Origin: an uncultured Helicobacteraceae bacterium
Lineage (GTDB): Bacteria > Campylobacterota > Campylobacteria > Campylobacterales > Helicobacteraceae
Direction of reading: 5' to 3'
Assembly: GCA_934668765.1 (NCBI GenBank)
Contig: CAKUOH010000025.1
Location: forward strand, 1 to 27,106
Length of the DNA: 27,106 bases
The notes below the pieces were generated by a model, which did not search any database, was not told the origin of the DNA, and saw only the letters and a program-made list of their open reading frames with translations. This document shows positions 14,364 to 22,057 of the stretch, piece after piece. The translations under genes and the position numbers were made by a program. The stretch's first letter is position 1. Each line of letters begins with the position of its first letter.

Positions 14364-16187
14364 GTGCAAAAAACTATTAAATTTTTACAAGAGAATGGTG
14401 AGTTAAAAATCATCGAAACGCCACTTGACATTGAACTAGAGATTCCACATATCGCCTATATTGAGGTAAAAAAAGATGATTCAAAGGCACTACTTTTTAC
14501 AAATCCTATTTGCAGACGCACGAATCAAACATTCAAAATTCCTGTATTTATGAATCTTTTTGGCTCTTTTAGGCGATTAGAATTGCTTGGGATTGATGCT
14601 AAAATGATTTCGCAAAGTGTAAGCGATTTCACACGCCTATCCGCGCCTAAAAATTGGCGCGATTTGCTTTCAAAAATCCGTCTTTTTAGTCAGCTTCGCT
14701 TTTTGCGCCCTAAAAAATTGCGTGATTCGTGGAATAAGACGCATAAAATTATCCCAAAGGATAAAGTGGATTTATTTTCACTCCCTATTCTAAAAACTTG
14801 GGAAAATGACGGCGGACGATTCATAACTGCTGGGCAAATTTACACGCATAGCTTGGATAACTCGATGAAAAATCTAGGAATGTATCGCCTGCAAATTTAT
14901 GATAAAAATCAATTAGGAATGCACTTTCAAATCCACAAAGATTCGATGATTTTCTTTGATGAGTATAAAAAAGCAGGGCACAAAATGCCAGTTAGCGTGG
15001 CAATCGGAGGCGACCCGCTTTATACTTGGTGTGCTCAAGCTCCCCTGCCACTTGGAGCGTTTGAGCTAATGCTATACGGATTTATCCGCAAGATTCGCCC
15101 ACGCTTACGCAAATGCAATACAAATGACATTTTTGTCCCGCACGACTGCGACATAATTATCGAAGGCTTTATCGACCCGCAAAATATGCGCGATGAAGGA
15201 CCATTTGGCGACCATACGGGCTATTATACACCTATCGAAAAATATCCTGTGATGGAAGTAGAAAATATTTTATTAAAAGAAAATGCCGTGTATTTGGGCG
15301 CGGTGGTGGGAAAGCCTCCTTTGGAGGACAAATATTTAGGTTATGCAACAGAGCGCATTTTTTTGCCACTTTTGCAAACCACAAGCCCAGCACTCATTGA
15401 TTATTATATGCCTGAAAATGGCGTTTTTCACAATCTTATTTTGGCAAAAATCGCACCCAAATACCCAGCACACGCACAGCAGATTATGCACGGATTTTGG
15501 GCGATGGGACAGATGAGCTTTGTCAAACACGCCATTTTTGTCCCGCAGTCTGCGCCAGAGCTTACAAATCATCGCGCGATTGCGGAGTTTATTTTAAATA
15601 ATTTTGACATTAACGAGCTTTTTATTTCGCAGGGCATTGTTGATGCGCTAGATCATTCATCGCCAAAATTTGCGCAAGGCGGAAAGTTAGGCATAGATTG
15701 CACAAATGGTGTGCCTACTTACGAATCGCCACAGATTTTAAGCGATGATTTGCTTTTAGCAAAAATAGCGCAAAATTACAGCGAAGCGGTGGTTTTAAGG
15801 CAGTATTTTACGCATACCAAAAACCCGCTAATTTTGCTTGGAGTGGAGAAAAAATCGCGTGTTTTAGAGCATATAAATGCGTTTGATTGTGCTTATTGTC
15901 GCATTGTCTTTGTGGTGGATTCGTGCGATAATGACTTGGAAAATCCCTATATGTGCTTGTGGCGCATTGCAAACAACATTGACGCAAAGCGTGATATTAT
16001 CGTGCAAAATAATGTCGCACTCATTGACGCCACGCGCAAAGGTGCGCTAGAAAACTTCACGCGTGAGTGGCCCAAAGATGTGGATTGCAATGCGGAAGTT
16101 TTGGCGCGTTTAGTCGATTTAGAGCTAATTGATAAGTCGCTTTGGCGAAAATTTTATATCGATAAATCTTACCAAACGAAAGGATAA
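14364..16187 (+). CDS. ubiD: UbiD-family prFMN-dependent decarboxylase (MqnL-type candidate)
   Basis: UbiD enzymes remove an aromatic carboxylate using prenylated FMN and a divalent metal. Helicobacter makes menaquinone by the futalosine route, so the likely role is the MqnL-type decarboxylation of a prenylated naphthoate; this is inference from family and genus. Conserved stretches include ENDGGRFITAGQ, GMYRLQIYDKNQLGMHFQIH, SVAIGGDPLYTW, EGFIDPQNMRDEGPFGDHTGYY and the final KLGIDCTNG. I start at GTG 14364 (reading MQKTIKFLQENGELK), because it follows GAAAGG at six bases, lies 3' of the TATAAT box, and matches where family members begin. Upstream TTG or ATG codons would lengthen it to 625-648 residues. 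From the GTG it has 607 residues. The cytochrome gene starts 4 bp after its stop. Confidence 0.9.
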   Translation: MQKTIKFLQENGELKIIETPLDIELEIPHIAYIEVKKDDSKALLFTNPICRRTNQTFKIPVFMNLFGSFRRLELLGIDAKMISQSVSDFTRLSAPKNWRDLLSKIRLFSQLRFLRPKKLRDSWNKTHKIIPKDKVDLFSLPILKTWENDGGRFITAGQIYTHSLDNSMKNLGMYRLQIYDKNQLGMHFQIHKDSMIFFDEYKKAGHKMPVSVAIGGDPLYTWCAQAPLPLGAFELMLYGFIRKIRPRLRKCNTNDIFVPHDCDIIIEGFIDPQNMRDEGPFGDHTGYYTPIEKYPVMEVENILLKENAVYLGAVVGKPPLEDKYLGYATERIFLPLLQTTSPALIDYYMPENGVFHNLILAKIAPKYPAHAQQIMHGFWAMGQMSFVKHAIFVPQSAPELTNHRAIAEFILNNFDINELFISQGIVDALDHSSPKFAQGGKLGIDCTNGVPTYESPQILSDDLLLAKIAQNYSEAVVLRQYFTHTKNPLILLGVEKKSRVLEHINAFDCAYCRIVFVVDSCDNDLENPYMCLWRIANNIDAKRDIIVQNNVALIDATRKGALENFTREWPKDVDCNAEVLARLVDLELIDKSLWRKFYIDKSYQTKG

Positions 16188-16191
16188 AAAA

Positions 16192-16695
16192 ATGAAAAAA
16201 AGTGTATTAGCGTTAGGATTTGCGGTTTTTGCGTGGATTTTGGTGGGTTGTGGCGAATCCAAAGATGAATCTAATAAATCTAACGATTCAAGCATAAATG
16301 CGAAATCTAGCGAATCTAGTGTGGAATCTATGCGTCATTCTGAGATTTTAGACAAAGAATCCAAGCAAGATTCACAAGGTTCAAACAAAAACGCCAAAGA
16401 TTCGGCACAAGATTCGCTAAAAACAGAAGCGATTGTAACCAAAAATCCGCAGGATTTGTATAAAAAATGTATCGCTTGCCACGGCGCAAGGGGCGATAAA
16501 GTCGCTCCGGGCAGTGCGGGGAGCATTCTAATTGCTGATTTAAGCAAGAAAATTTTGATTGATGATATGAAAGGTTACCGCGCTAAAACACTCTCGCGCG
16601 GGGGAACTGCGGCGATTATGTATCTCCAAGCGAATGGATTAAGCGATGAAGATATTGAGATTTTAGCTGATTATATTTCTAGCTTTAAAAAGTAG
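16192..16695 (+). CDS. lipoprotein mono-haem cytochrome c
   Basis: This 167-residue exported cytochrome starts at ATG 16192 behind AAAGGATAAAAAA. The signal peptide ends in a lipobox, ILVGC, so cysteine 20 or so should be lipidated and anchor it in the membrane. An acidic, serine-rich linker of about 60 residues follows (repeated 'DSxxSxES' pattern). A c553-like domain of about 85 residues has haem site CIACH and a probable axial methionine in AAIMYLQANGL. It probably carries electrons in the periplasm, for instance to a terminal oxidase or the cytochrome c peroxidase encoded at 19015; the partner is inference. The repetitive linker comes from the GAATC-rich DNA common in this window. A longer ORF upstream is spurious. 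Confidence 0.86.
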   Translation: MKKSVLALGFAVFAWILVGCGESKDESNKSNDSSINAKSSESSVESMRHSEILDKESKQDSQGSNKNAKDSAQDSLKTEAIVTKNPQDLYKKCIACHGARGDKVAPGSAGSILIADLSKKILIDDMKGYRAKTLSRGGTAAIMYLQANGLSDEDIEILADYISSFKK

Positions 16696-16732
16696 GATTC
16701 ACGCCTAAAATGCGATAGATTCGCCTTTAAAA

Positions 16733-17323
16733 ATGAAAATCATAAAAAATCTTTGCATTGCCGAATACAAGAAAGATGGCTCAAAATTTATCGCGCATTT
16801 ATCCCCAGCAAAGGGCGCGGAACAGCTTTTAAGCGACTTGCAAGAGAAGCACAAAAAAGCTGTGCATTTTGTCCGCGCAAGTCGCATACTAAATGAATTT
16901 AGCAACATTGTCGAATCTAGTAGCGATGATGGCGAACCAAAGGGTAGCTCTGGTGTGCCCGTGCTAAATGTCCTGCGTGGGCGTGAGCTTGTGGAATGCG
17001 CGTGTATCGTGGTGCGCTATTTTGGCGGGAAATTGCTAGGTGTGGGCGGACTTGTCCGTGCATATAGCAATGCCACGCTTTTAGCAGTGGAAAATGCCGA
17101 AACTAGCGGGGCAATCGTTGATTTTATCCATCTAAAAACGCACAAAATTTCACTCCCATTTAATGCCATAAACCACGCAAAATATCTTGCTAATAAAATG
17201 GACATAGCGATTTTAAATATCGATTTTTTGGAAAATATCGCGAAAATCACGATTGAATGCGAAAATAAAGCTTTCGCTGAATTTGTAAGCACAATCGGCG
17301 CAAAATACGCTATAATGCGCTAA
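16733..17323 (+). CDS. yigZ: YigZ/IMPACT family protein (UPF0029)
   Basis: This 196-residue cytoplasmic protein has the family signature SSDDGEPKGSSGVPVLNVL at about residues 64-82, then VRYFGGKLLGVGGLVRAYS, the defining UPF0029 motif. The C-terminal half (about 125-196) is the smaller alpha/beta domain seen in bacterial YigZ. The biochemical role is not settled; the fold resembles ribosome-associated and RNA-binding proteins, and the eukaryotic relative IMPACT regulates translation. It starts 37 bp after the cytochrome gene, on the same strand, so a shared transcript is possible. Confidence 0.9.
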   Translation: MKIIKNLCIAEYKKDGSKFIAHLSPAKGAEQLLSDLQEKHKKAVHFVRASRILNEFSNIVESSSDDGEPKGSSGVPVLNVLRGRELVECACIVVRYFGGKLLGVGGLVRAYSNATLLAVENAETSGAIVDFIHLKTHKISLPFNAINHAKYLANKMDIAILNIDFLENIAKITIECENKAFAEFVSTIGAKYAIMR

Positions 17324-17343
17324 ATTTTGCAAAGGAATCCTTA

Positions 17344-19011
17344 ATGCCCCCATTTATAAAAAACATATTAAGCCACAAAAATGCTCCACTTTACGCACTT
17401 ATCGCGCTACTTTTATTTGTCCTAATCGTGCGACTTATTAGCTTTAATCTCTACCCACTTATGAGCACAACAGAGGCGCGTTACGCGGAAATGTCGCGCA
17501 AAATGCTAGAACTAAATGAATGGATAGTGCTTTATTATTATGATTATAACACGCCATTTTGGGGCAAACCGCCACTTAGCTTTTGGGCGAGTGCGGTAAC
17601 TATGTGGCTTTTTGGTGTGAATGAATTTGGGGCGAGATTTGCGCCATTTATCTTTGGGCTACTTTGCTGCGCACTATTTTTTGTATGGATTTTTAGGCGA
17701 AATGACGGCGAATCTTGGGCTTTGCGTCCTATCGCGTGTGCGCTCATATTATCCACCACAGGGCTTGGATTTGTCGCTATGGGTGCGGTTATGACAGATG
17801 AAGCGTTGCTCTTTTGTGTGATGCTGTGTATGATAAGTTTTTGGCGGTGCGTGGTGGTGGGCGATTCGTCATTGCAAGGCGTTGCAAACGCCAAAGCAAT
17901 CCAAAAAAATGAAGTGGATTGCTACGCTAACGCCGATTCTCGCAATGACAATAAGGGAAAAAAGACAAACACACAAAAAATTTTTGGCTATCTCTTTTTT
18001 GTAGGTTTAGGGCTTGGACTTCTTGCTAAAGGACCGCTAATTTTCGTGCTTGTCGGGCTTCCCATAGTCGCATTTATCATTGTATTGCGATTTTTCGCAC
18101 CACACGCGAAAATTTTAAGCCTAAAAAATCTCCCCTTTTTTAGTGGGACGCTTTTAATGCTACTCATCGCATTGCCGTGGTATATCGCATTTGAGGTAAA
18201 AAGCGATGGATTTTTGGAATATTTCATCATCGGCGAACATTTCAAGCGATTTTTTATAAGTGGCTGGGAAGGTAGTATGTATGGCGCGGCGCACTCACAG
18301 CCCATAGGCACGATTTGGTGGTTTTTCTTTATCTCATTTTTGCCGTGGAGCATTGTATTTTTGGGCTTTGTGGCAAAGAAAATCTATGAATTTTTTAGGA
18401 TTCGCAAGGATTTTAGGGCGCAAGATTTGGCATTAGATTCGGCGCGAATCGCCATCTTAAAAACTCCCGCAAATATCGAAAATATCTATTTAGCACTTTG
18501 GATTTTAATGCCACTTTGCTTTTTGACTTTTTCGCGCAATATTTTAGAAGCATACACTCTGCCCTGCGCTCCTGCATTTTGCATACTTATGGCAAATTTT
18601 ATCTTTGGGGCGAGAGTAAATTTTAGGCGCGGGATTTGGCTTTTGCCTTTAAGTCTAATGCTAATTGTATGCGTATTTTTAGCTAGTGGCAAGTTAGATT
18701 CGCTTGTAGATTCGCGTCATCAAAAGGACATTTTCACGCGCTGGGATGGACAAGGGCGACTTATATTTTTAGATTCAAAGCCGTCATTTTCGGGCTATTT
18801 TTACGCACACAAAAGTGGTAAAAAGCCATTTAAGGACGAATTTTTATCACTAAAAAGCCCAGAAGTTGAAGCGATTTTAAGTGCGACAGATTCGCACCAA
18901 AAAATTTGCATTGCGATGAAAGAGCGCGACTATCTAAAAAACAAAGAGCGATTTGGCAATTTTAGCCCCATTGTCGCAAAAAAAGAATGGATTTTGCTAA
19001 AAAATTACTAA
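17344..19011 (+). CDS. GT39/ArnT-like membrane glycosyltransferase
   Basis: This 555-residue polytopic inner-membrane protein of the PMT/ArnT (GT-C) superfamily transfers a sugar from a polyprenyl carrier. The first periplasmic loop carries the usual TTEARYAEMSRKML with the likely catalytic acid, then NTPFWGKPPLSFW. About 10-12 hydrophobic helices follow (for example LLAKGPLIFVLVGLP) and a C-terminal periplasmic domain lies from about 450. Lipid A or another envelope glycan is a plausible target but not shown. Residues about 173-208 form a hydrophilic insert between two helices, encoded by a palindromic DNA element with frame preserved. The ATG follows AAAGGAATCCTTA. Its stop lies 3 bp from the converging ccp stop. 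Confidence 0.84.
   Translation: MPPFIKNILSHKNAPLYALIALLLFVLIVRLISFNLYPLMSTTEARYAEMSRKMLELNEWIVLYYYDYNTPFWGKPPLSFWASAVTMWLFGVNEFGARFAPFIFGLLCCALFFVWIFRRNDGESWALRPIACALILSTTGLGFVAMGAVMTDEALLFCVMLCMISFWRCVVVGDSSLQGVANAKAIQKNEVDCYANADSRNDNKGKKTNTQKIFGYLFFVGLGLGLLAKGPLIFVLVGLPIVAFIIVLRFFAPHAKILSLKNLPFFSGTLLMLLIALPWYIAFEVKSDGFLEYFIIGEHFKRFFISGWEGSMYGAAHSQPIGTIWWFFFISFLPWSIVFLGFVAKKIYEFFRIRKDFRAQDLALDSARIAILKTPANIENIYLALWILMPLCFLTFSRNILEAYTLPCAPAFCILMANFIFGARVNFRRGIWLLPLSLMLIVCVFLASGKLDSLVDSRHQKDIFTRWDGQGRLIFLDSKPSFSGYFYAHKSGKKPFKDEFLSLKSPEVEAILSATDSHQKICIAMKERDYLKNKERFGNFSPIVAKKEWILLKNY
17868..17949 (+). repeat. palindromic element inserted in frame in the GT39 gene
   Basis: Arms 17868-17903 and 17915-17949 are imperfect reverse complements: gtcattgc on the left against gcaatgac on the right, and aagcaatcca against tggattgct, with a short loop. 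Together they would form a hairpin of about 35 bp. The element adds about 30 codons to a loop of the transferase and resembles the widely dispersed 'gtcattgcgag...gcaatc' type of bacterial repeat. A related hairpin lies at 20619-20657. Confidence 0.78.
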
Positions 19012-19014
19012 TCG

Positions 19015-19971
19015 CTACTCTGCCCCATTTAGCGGTAACTGCGGGTAAATGATGGTGGGCTTTTTGCCATTTAATGCACTAAAAAATGCTTTGATTTTAT
19101 CGGCTTCATCATCGCTAATATTATCCTTTGTCATTGACTTAATCACGCTTTTCAAATCATCGCTTTGTCCGCGCGAGAGATAAGGCGCAGTTTCTAAAAT
19201 ATTTCGCAGAGTGGGGATTTTGATATTGTCGTTAGCTTTTAGATTCATAGCAAATTTATAGCCCAAAATGGCACTTTTTGCCCTCCATTCACCGCCTAGA
19301 TTCACGCTACTATGGCACTTTATGCAACCTTTATCGATAAAAATATCAAGCCCCTCTTGTTCATTGCGACTTAATGCCTTAAAATTCCCGCGCAAAAAAT
19401 CATCATAGCGCGATTGCGTTTTTAGCGTGGTTTGAAATGCCAAAATCGCCTGCGCAATTAGCTCAAAATCTATATTGACATTGTTGCCATAAGCCTTTTT
19501 AAAATCGATTATATATTGCGGAATGTCAGCTATTTTCGCTACAAGCGCGTTTTCAGCCTTGCTTGAATCTTGCGCAATCTTTGATTCGCCCTGCACCTGC
19601 GCAATAATGTGCTTTTTAAGTGTGTTTAAATCGCTAGATTCGCTTAATTTAGTATTTGGTGTGCTGAAATTTGCATTAAAAATCGTAGGCACATTGAGGC
19701 TAAAAGGCTTTGTGGTGGCAATGGCGTTTGAGCCGCCAAGTGCGAGATTATGGCAGGTGTTACAAGAAATTAGCGCAGAATTTGAAATGCGCGGGTCAAA
19801 ATACAGCTTTTTCCCTAGCTCAATTTGACTTTTATTCTCCAAAATCAAAAGATTTTTTTCAATATCTAATGGTTTTAGATTAAATTGCAATGCTTTTGAA
19901 ATCAGCTCACTATCACTTGCACCGTGCAAAAAAAGTGAATTTGCTAAAAATAATATCAAAAAGATTCGCAT
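19015..19971 (-). CDS. ccp: di-haem cytochrome c peroxidase (CCP/MauG family)
   Basis: This 318-residue periplasmic enzyme reduces hydrogen peroxide to water with electrons from small c-type cytochromes. The signal peptide covers about residues 1-18. Two haem-binding sites are visible: CNTCH near residue 75 (low-potential haem, after LYFDPRIS) and CIKCH near residue 217. ILGYKFAMNLKANDNIKIPTLRN contains the IPTLRN segment typical of the family. LFFDPRIS-type, NVPTIFNANF and AYFHNG-like (TAPYLSRGQ) regions complete the match, although TAPYLSRGQ differs from the common APYFHDG, where a conserved histidine is lost. Length is slightly shorter than classic CCP. Its stop is 3 bp from that of the converging GT39 gene, so the two genes share a terminator region. 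Confidence 0.88.
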   Translation of the reverse strand: MRIFLILFLANSLFLHGASDSELISKALQFNLKPLDIEKNLLILENKSQIELGKKLYFDPRISNSALISCNTCHNLALGGSNAIATTKPFSLNVPTIFNANFSTPNTKLSESSDLNTLKKHIIAQVQGESKIAQDSSKAENALVAKIADIPQYIIDFKKAYGNNVNIDFELIAQAILAFQTTLKTQSRYDDFLRGNFKALSRNEQEGLDIFIDKGCIKCHSSVNLGGEWRAKSAILGYKFAMNLKANDNIKIPTLRNILETAPYLSRGQSDDLKSVIKSMTKDNISDDEADKIKAFFSALNGKKPTIIYPQLPLNGAE

Positions 19972-20094
19972 AAAATTTACTCCGTAATTTTAGATTTGCC
20001 ACATTCGCCAAAGATTCGCACTTTTTAGATTCGCCTTCGCACCAAAATCACAAAAACCGCCTTTTGATTCTTGATTCACGCTTGATTTGCATAA

Positions 20095-20108
20095 GATTCA
20101 CACGAATC
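20095..20108. repeat. GATTC-N4-GAATC dyad at the end of the small exported-protein gene
   Basis: The sequence gattcacacgaatc is identical to the arm at 13578-13591 in coaE and is followed by the same tag-cgc context. It overlaps the stop codon region of the gene ending at 20108 and could serve as a short hairpin terminator, although there is no T-run. Confidence 0.5.
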
Positions 20109-20482
20109 TAGCGCAAAATCTGTATCTTATCCACGACTTGCTCATAGATAATCTTGCTCTTATCCCACTCTTTTATGTGGCTGTTGGGGTATTTATCGAT
20201 TTTTGATTCGCTTAAATTAGGCTTTGTGCTTTTTGGTTTCCCTGAATCTGCGCCTAGATTCATTTGCTCTAAAATCTTTTGCTTTTCAGTGTTGCTTAAA
20301 AATTTTTTGATAATTTTCCCGCCCTTTGTGATTTCAAGCACATAGCTAATAGTATTTGTCCGCGCATCAAAGACTATGGCTTGATTGCTTTTTAAAATTT
20401 TATCCGTTTTTATAGGCGAATCAGCACCCACAAATCCGCTAAATATCGCGCATAATGCAAATATCACATAAAAAAACTGCAA
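20108..20482 (-). CDS. small exported protein of unknown function
   Basis: This 124-residue protein has a typical signal peptide (FFYVIFALCAIFSGFVGA, cleaved near residue 20). A short beta-type region follows (IVFDARTNTISYVLEITKGGKIIKKF), then a lysine/serine-rich tail without motifs I know. It has no cysteine in the mature part. The start is a TTG at 20482 with AGGAT eight bases upstream; it is accepted because the signal peptide begins immediately. The DNA at its stop codon is one of the GATTC-N4-GAATC dyads. It may be a periplasmic accessory of the peroxidase gene downstream (136 bp away), but the sequence gives no direct support. Confidence 0.6.
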   Translation of the reverse strand: MQFFYVIFALCAIFSGFVGADSPIKTDKILKSNQAIVFDARTNTISYVLEITKGGKIIKKFLSNTEKQKILEQMNLGADSGKPKSTKPNLSESKIDKYPNSHIKEWDKSKIIYEQVVDKIQILR

Positions 20483-20778
20483 TTTTTTAATCCTAAAATT
20501 TTAATTTTTTGGAATTGTAGCCAAAATTTTGAATGTTAAGGATAAAAAATACAGATAATTTCAACTTTACACACACCGCAAGGCGATTTGCTATTGATTG
20601 AATTTTGTATAATTTTAAATTGCCACGACTTGCTTTCGCAAGTCTCGCAATGATGGGATATTTTAAGATTCACACAAATCCAAGCGCAAAAGCATAAAAT
20701 AGAACTAGAGCATTCATTGAGTGCTTGAGCGCGAAAGAATCCCGCGAAATCATCAAAGAGACAAACGCGCCTTAAACA
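20483..20778. other. 296-bp intergenic region with dispersed repeats
   Basis: No convincing gene is present. From left to right it holds A/T-rich DNA with a possible promoter for the gene starting at 20482 (ttgtagccaaaat region), then a perfect 7-bp hairpin gacttgc-tttc-gcaagtc inside a larger palindrome (20619-20657). Next come a gattcacacaaatc dyad (20667-20680) and a block at 20705-20765 that loosely resembles 13910-13975. The density of repeat remnants suggests a landing site for small palindromic elements. Confidence 0.45.
20619..20657. repeat. intergenic palindromic element
   Basis: It starts attgccacgacttgc, has a tttc loop, and returns gcaagtctcgcaatga. The inner stem is 7 bp and perfect, and the outer attgc...gcaat arms extend it. 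It belongs to the same 'attgc...gcaatga' class as the insert in the GT39 gene at 17868-17949. Confidence 0.65.
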
Positions 20779-21471
20779 TTACTGCACTAGCAGATACACA
20801 GGCGTGCCTATATCTCGTGCCACCCTATCAAAATCCCTTTGTGCCTCATCGCGACTCTTATATGGTCCCACCAAATATCGCGTGATGACATTAGAATTTA
20901 TCATAATCTCTTGTGTGCGGTAGCTGTAATTGTTAATATTATCCAAAAATGCGCGGTTTGGCGTCTTGCTAAATGCGCCCACTTGCAAGTAGTAGCCATT
21001 TTCTGCAATGTCGCCATTATTTAGGCGATTCATAGTCCGTCTTGGTGTAGAAGTTATGGTTGCTCCGCTTGGACGCGTAGTTGCAGTGGCGACTTTTGCG
21101 GGAGCTTTTGGCTTACTAGGCATAGTGGCTTTGGGAGGCTCAGGCTGCGTTACAGGCGCACTTGGAGTGCTATCTGGCTCGGTGCTATTTTTAATATCAC
21201 GCACAATTTGGTCAAATCTATCCTCTCCTGCGTTATCAATATCCACAGAGCTAAATCCTCCGCCCGGAATGTTTGAATCTGCACTCGTAGGCGAATCCAC
21301 CACAATCGTGTCATTATTGCCACCCTTTGCATTCCCCATAGCAACCACAATGATTGCAATGGCAAGCACAAGCACCACTATTGCGATGATTAGAAGTAAC
21401 ATTTTTTTGGAATCCTTACTTCTTATATCCTCGCCACCTAACATAATGTCATCAAAATCTCGTTTTTCCAT
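20779..21471 (-). CDS. SPOR-domain membrane protein
   Basis: This 230-residue protein has a single transmembrane span at about residues 24-45 (MLLLIIAIVVLVLAIAIIVV). A Pro/Ala/Thr-rich periplasmic linker runs to about 150. The C-terminal SPOR domain covers about 155-230: GYYLQVGAFSKTPNRAFL, then ITRYLVGPYKSRDEAQRDF and GTPVYLLVQ. SPOR domains bind denuded glycan strands at the division septum, so the protein probably localises to midcell and helps division or peptidoglycan remodelling. The ATG follows GGAGAAAGT. It lies 20 bp after the DUF1882 gene, at the end of the cvpA-lysS-glyA-DUF1882-SPOR run. H. pylori has the same order, as I recall. Confidence 0.87.
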   Translation of the reverse strand: MEKRDFDDIMLGGEDIRSKDSKKMLLLIIAIVVLVLAIAIIVVAMGNAKGGNNDTIVVDSPTSADSNIPGGGFSSVDIDNAGEDRFDQIVRDIKNSTEPDSTPSAPVTQPEPPKATMPSKPKAPAKVATATTRPSGATITSTPRRTMNRLNNGDIAENGYYLQVGAFSKTPNRAFLDNINNYSYRTQEIMINSNVITRYLVGPYKSRDEAQRDFDRVARDIGTPVYLLVQ

Positions 21472-21491
21472 ACTTTCTCCTTAAAATAAAT

Positions 21492-22031
21492 CTACAAATA
21501 CTTCGCCCAATACGAACCGCGCTCTTTTGCATACACTTCATAAGGCAATACCAAAATATTAAACTCCATCGGCACATCATTTGTGGGAAAAACTCGCCAC
21601 TGCTTTGGCGCGACTTTTTCTAGCTTTGCGCTAATTGTTTTTGCTAAAAAATTCGCCTCTAATAAATCAGTATGCCCTTTATGCACATAAATATGCAAAT
21701 GCCCTCTTGTCTTGGACTTATACGCCGTCCAATTCAAGAATCCTTCTTTTCTAAGCAATAATTGTGCCTTATGATAAAATCCCGCGTCATCAGTGCCATT
21801 ATAGTCAATCACAATATTTTCGACTTTTTTATCTTTGATAATGCTAAAAGCAACCGTTATTTCGCCACTCAAATGTCGCTTAACCACATCTGCACTAAGT
21901 AGCGAATTAACCACTGCGAATCTATTGAAAAATACCTTGCCATTATGCACTACTTTATCTTTTAAATCGCTATCAAGCACAAAATAATGGCTCGTATCCA
22001 TTTTGATAAGCCTTAAATCCATCATTGTCAT
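21492..22031 (-). CDS. DUF1882 family protein
   Basis: This 179-residue soluble protein is of a type found mainly in Campylobacterota, encoded next to glyA. It starts MTMMDLRLIKMDTSHYF and contains WTAYKSKTRGHLHIYVHKGH, RVFPTNDVPMEFNILVLPYEVY and a terminal RGSYWAKYL. The histidine-containing HLHIYVH stretch is reminiscent of archaeal-type primase or 2H-phosphoesterase sheets, but I cannot assign an activity. Three in-frame ATGs lie within the first four codons, so the exact start is uncertain. No standard ribosome site precedes them; instead a G10 tract sits 13 bases upstream. Confidence 0.75.
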   Translation of the reverse strand: MTMMDLRLIKMDTSHYFVLDSDLKDKVVHNGKVFFNRFAVVNSLLSADVVKRHLSGEITVAFSIIKDKKVENIVIDYNGTDDAGFYHKAQLLLRKEGFLNWTAYKSKTRGHLHIYVHKGHTDLLEANFLAKTISAKLEKVAPKQWRVFPTNDVPMEFNILVLPYEVYAKERGSYWAKYL

Positions 22032-22044
22032 AACAAAACTTTAA

Positions 22045-22054
22045 CCCCCCCCCC
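22045..22054 (-). repeat. G10 homopolymer (minus strand) between glyA and the DUF1882 gene
   Basis: Ten consecutive C on the plus strand are G10 in the direction of transcription, starting 3 bases after the glyA stop and ending 13 before the DUF1882 ATG. G/C runs of this length are the classic contingency-locus tracts of Campylobacter and Helicobacter and change length by slipped-strand mispairing. An ATG is formed by the AT before the tract plus its first G, which opens a tiny upstream frame whose end depends on tract length. Confidence 0.85.
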
Positions 22055-22057
22055 ATA

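Noticed and set aside
16129..16191. Longer start for the cytochrome gene
   Set aside because: It overlaps the end of ubiD and places the lipoprotein signal peptide internally.
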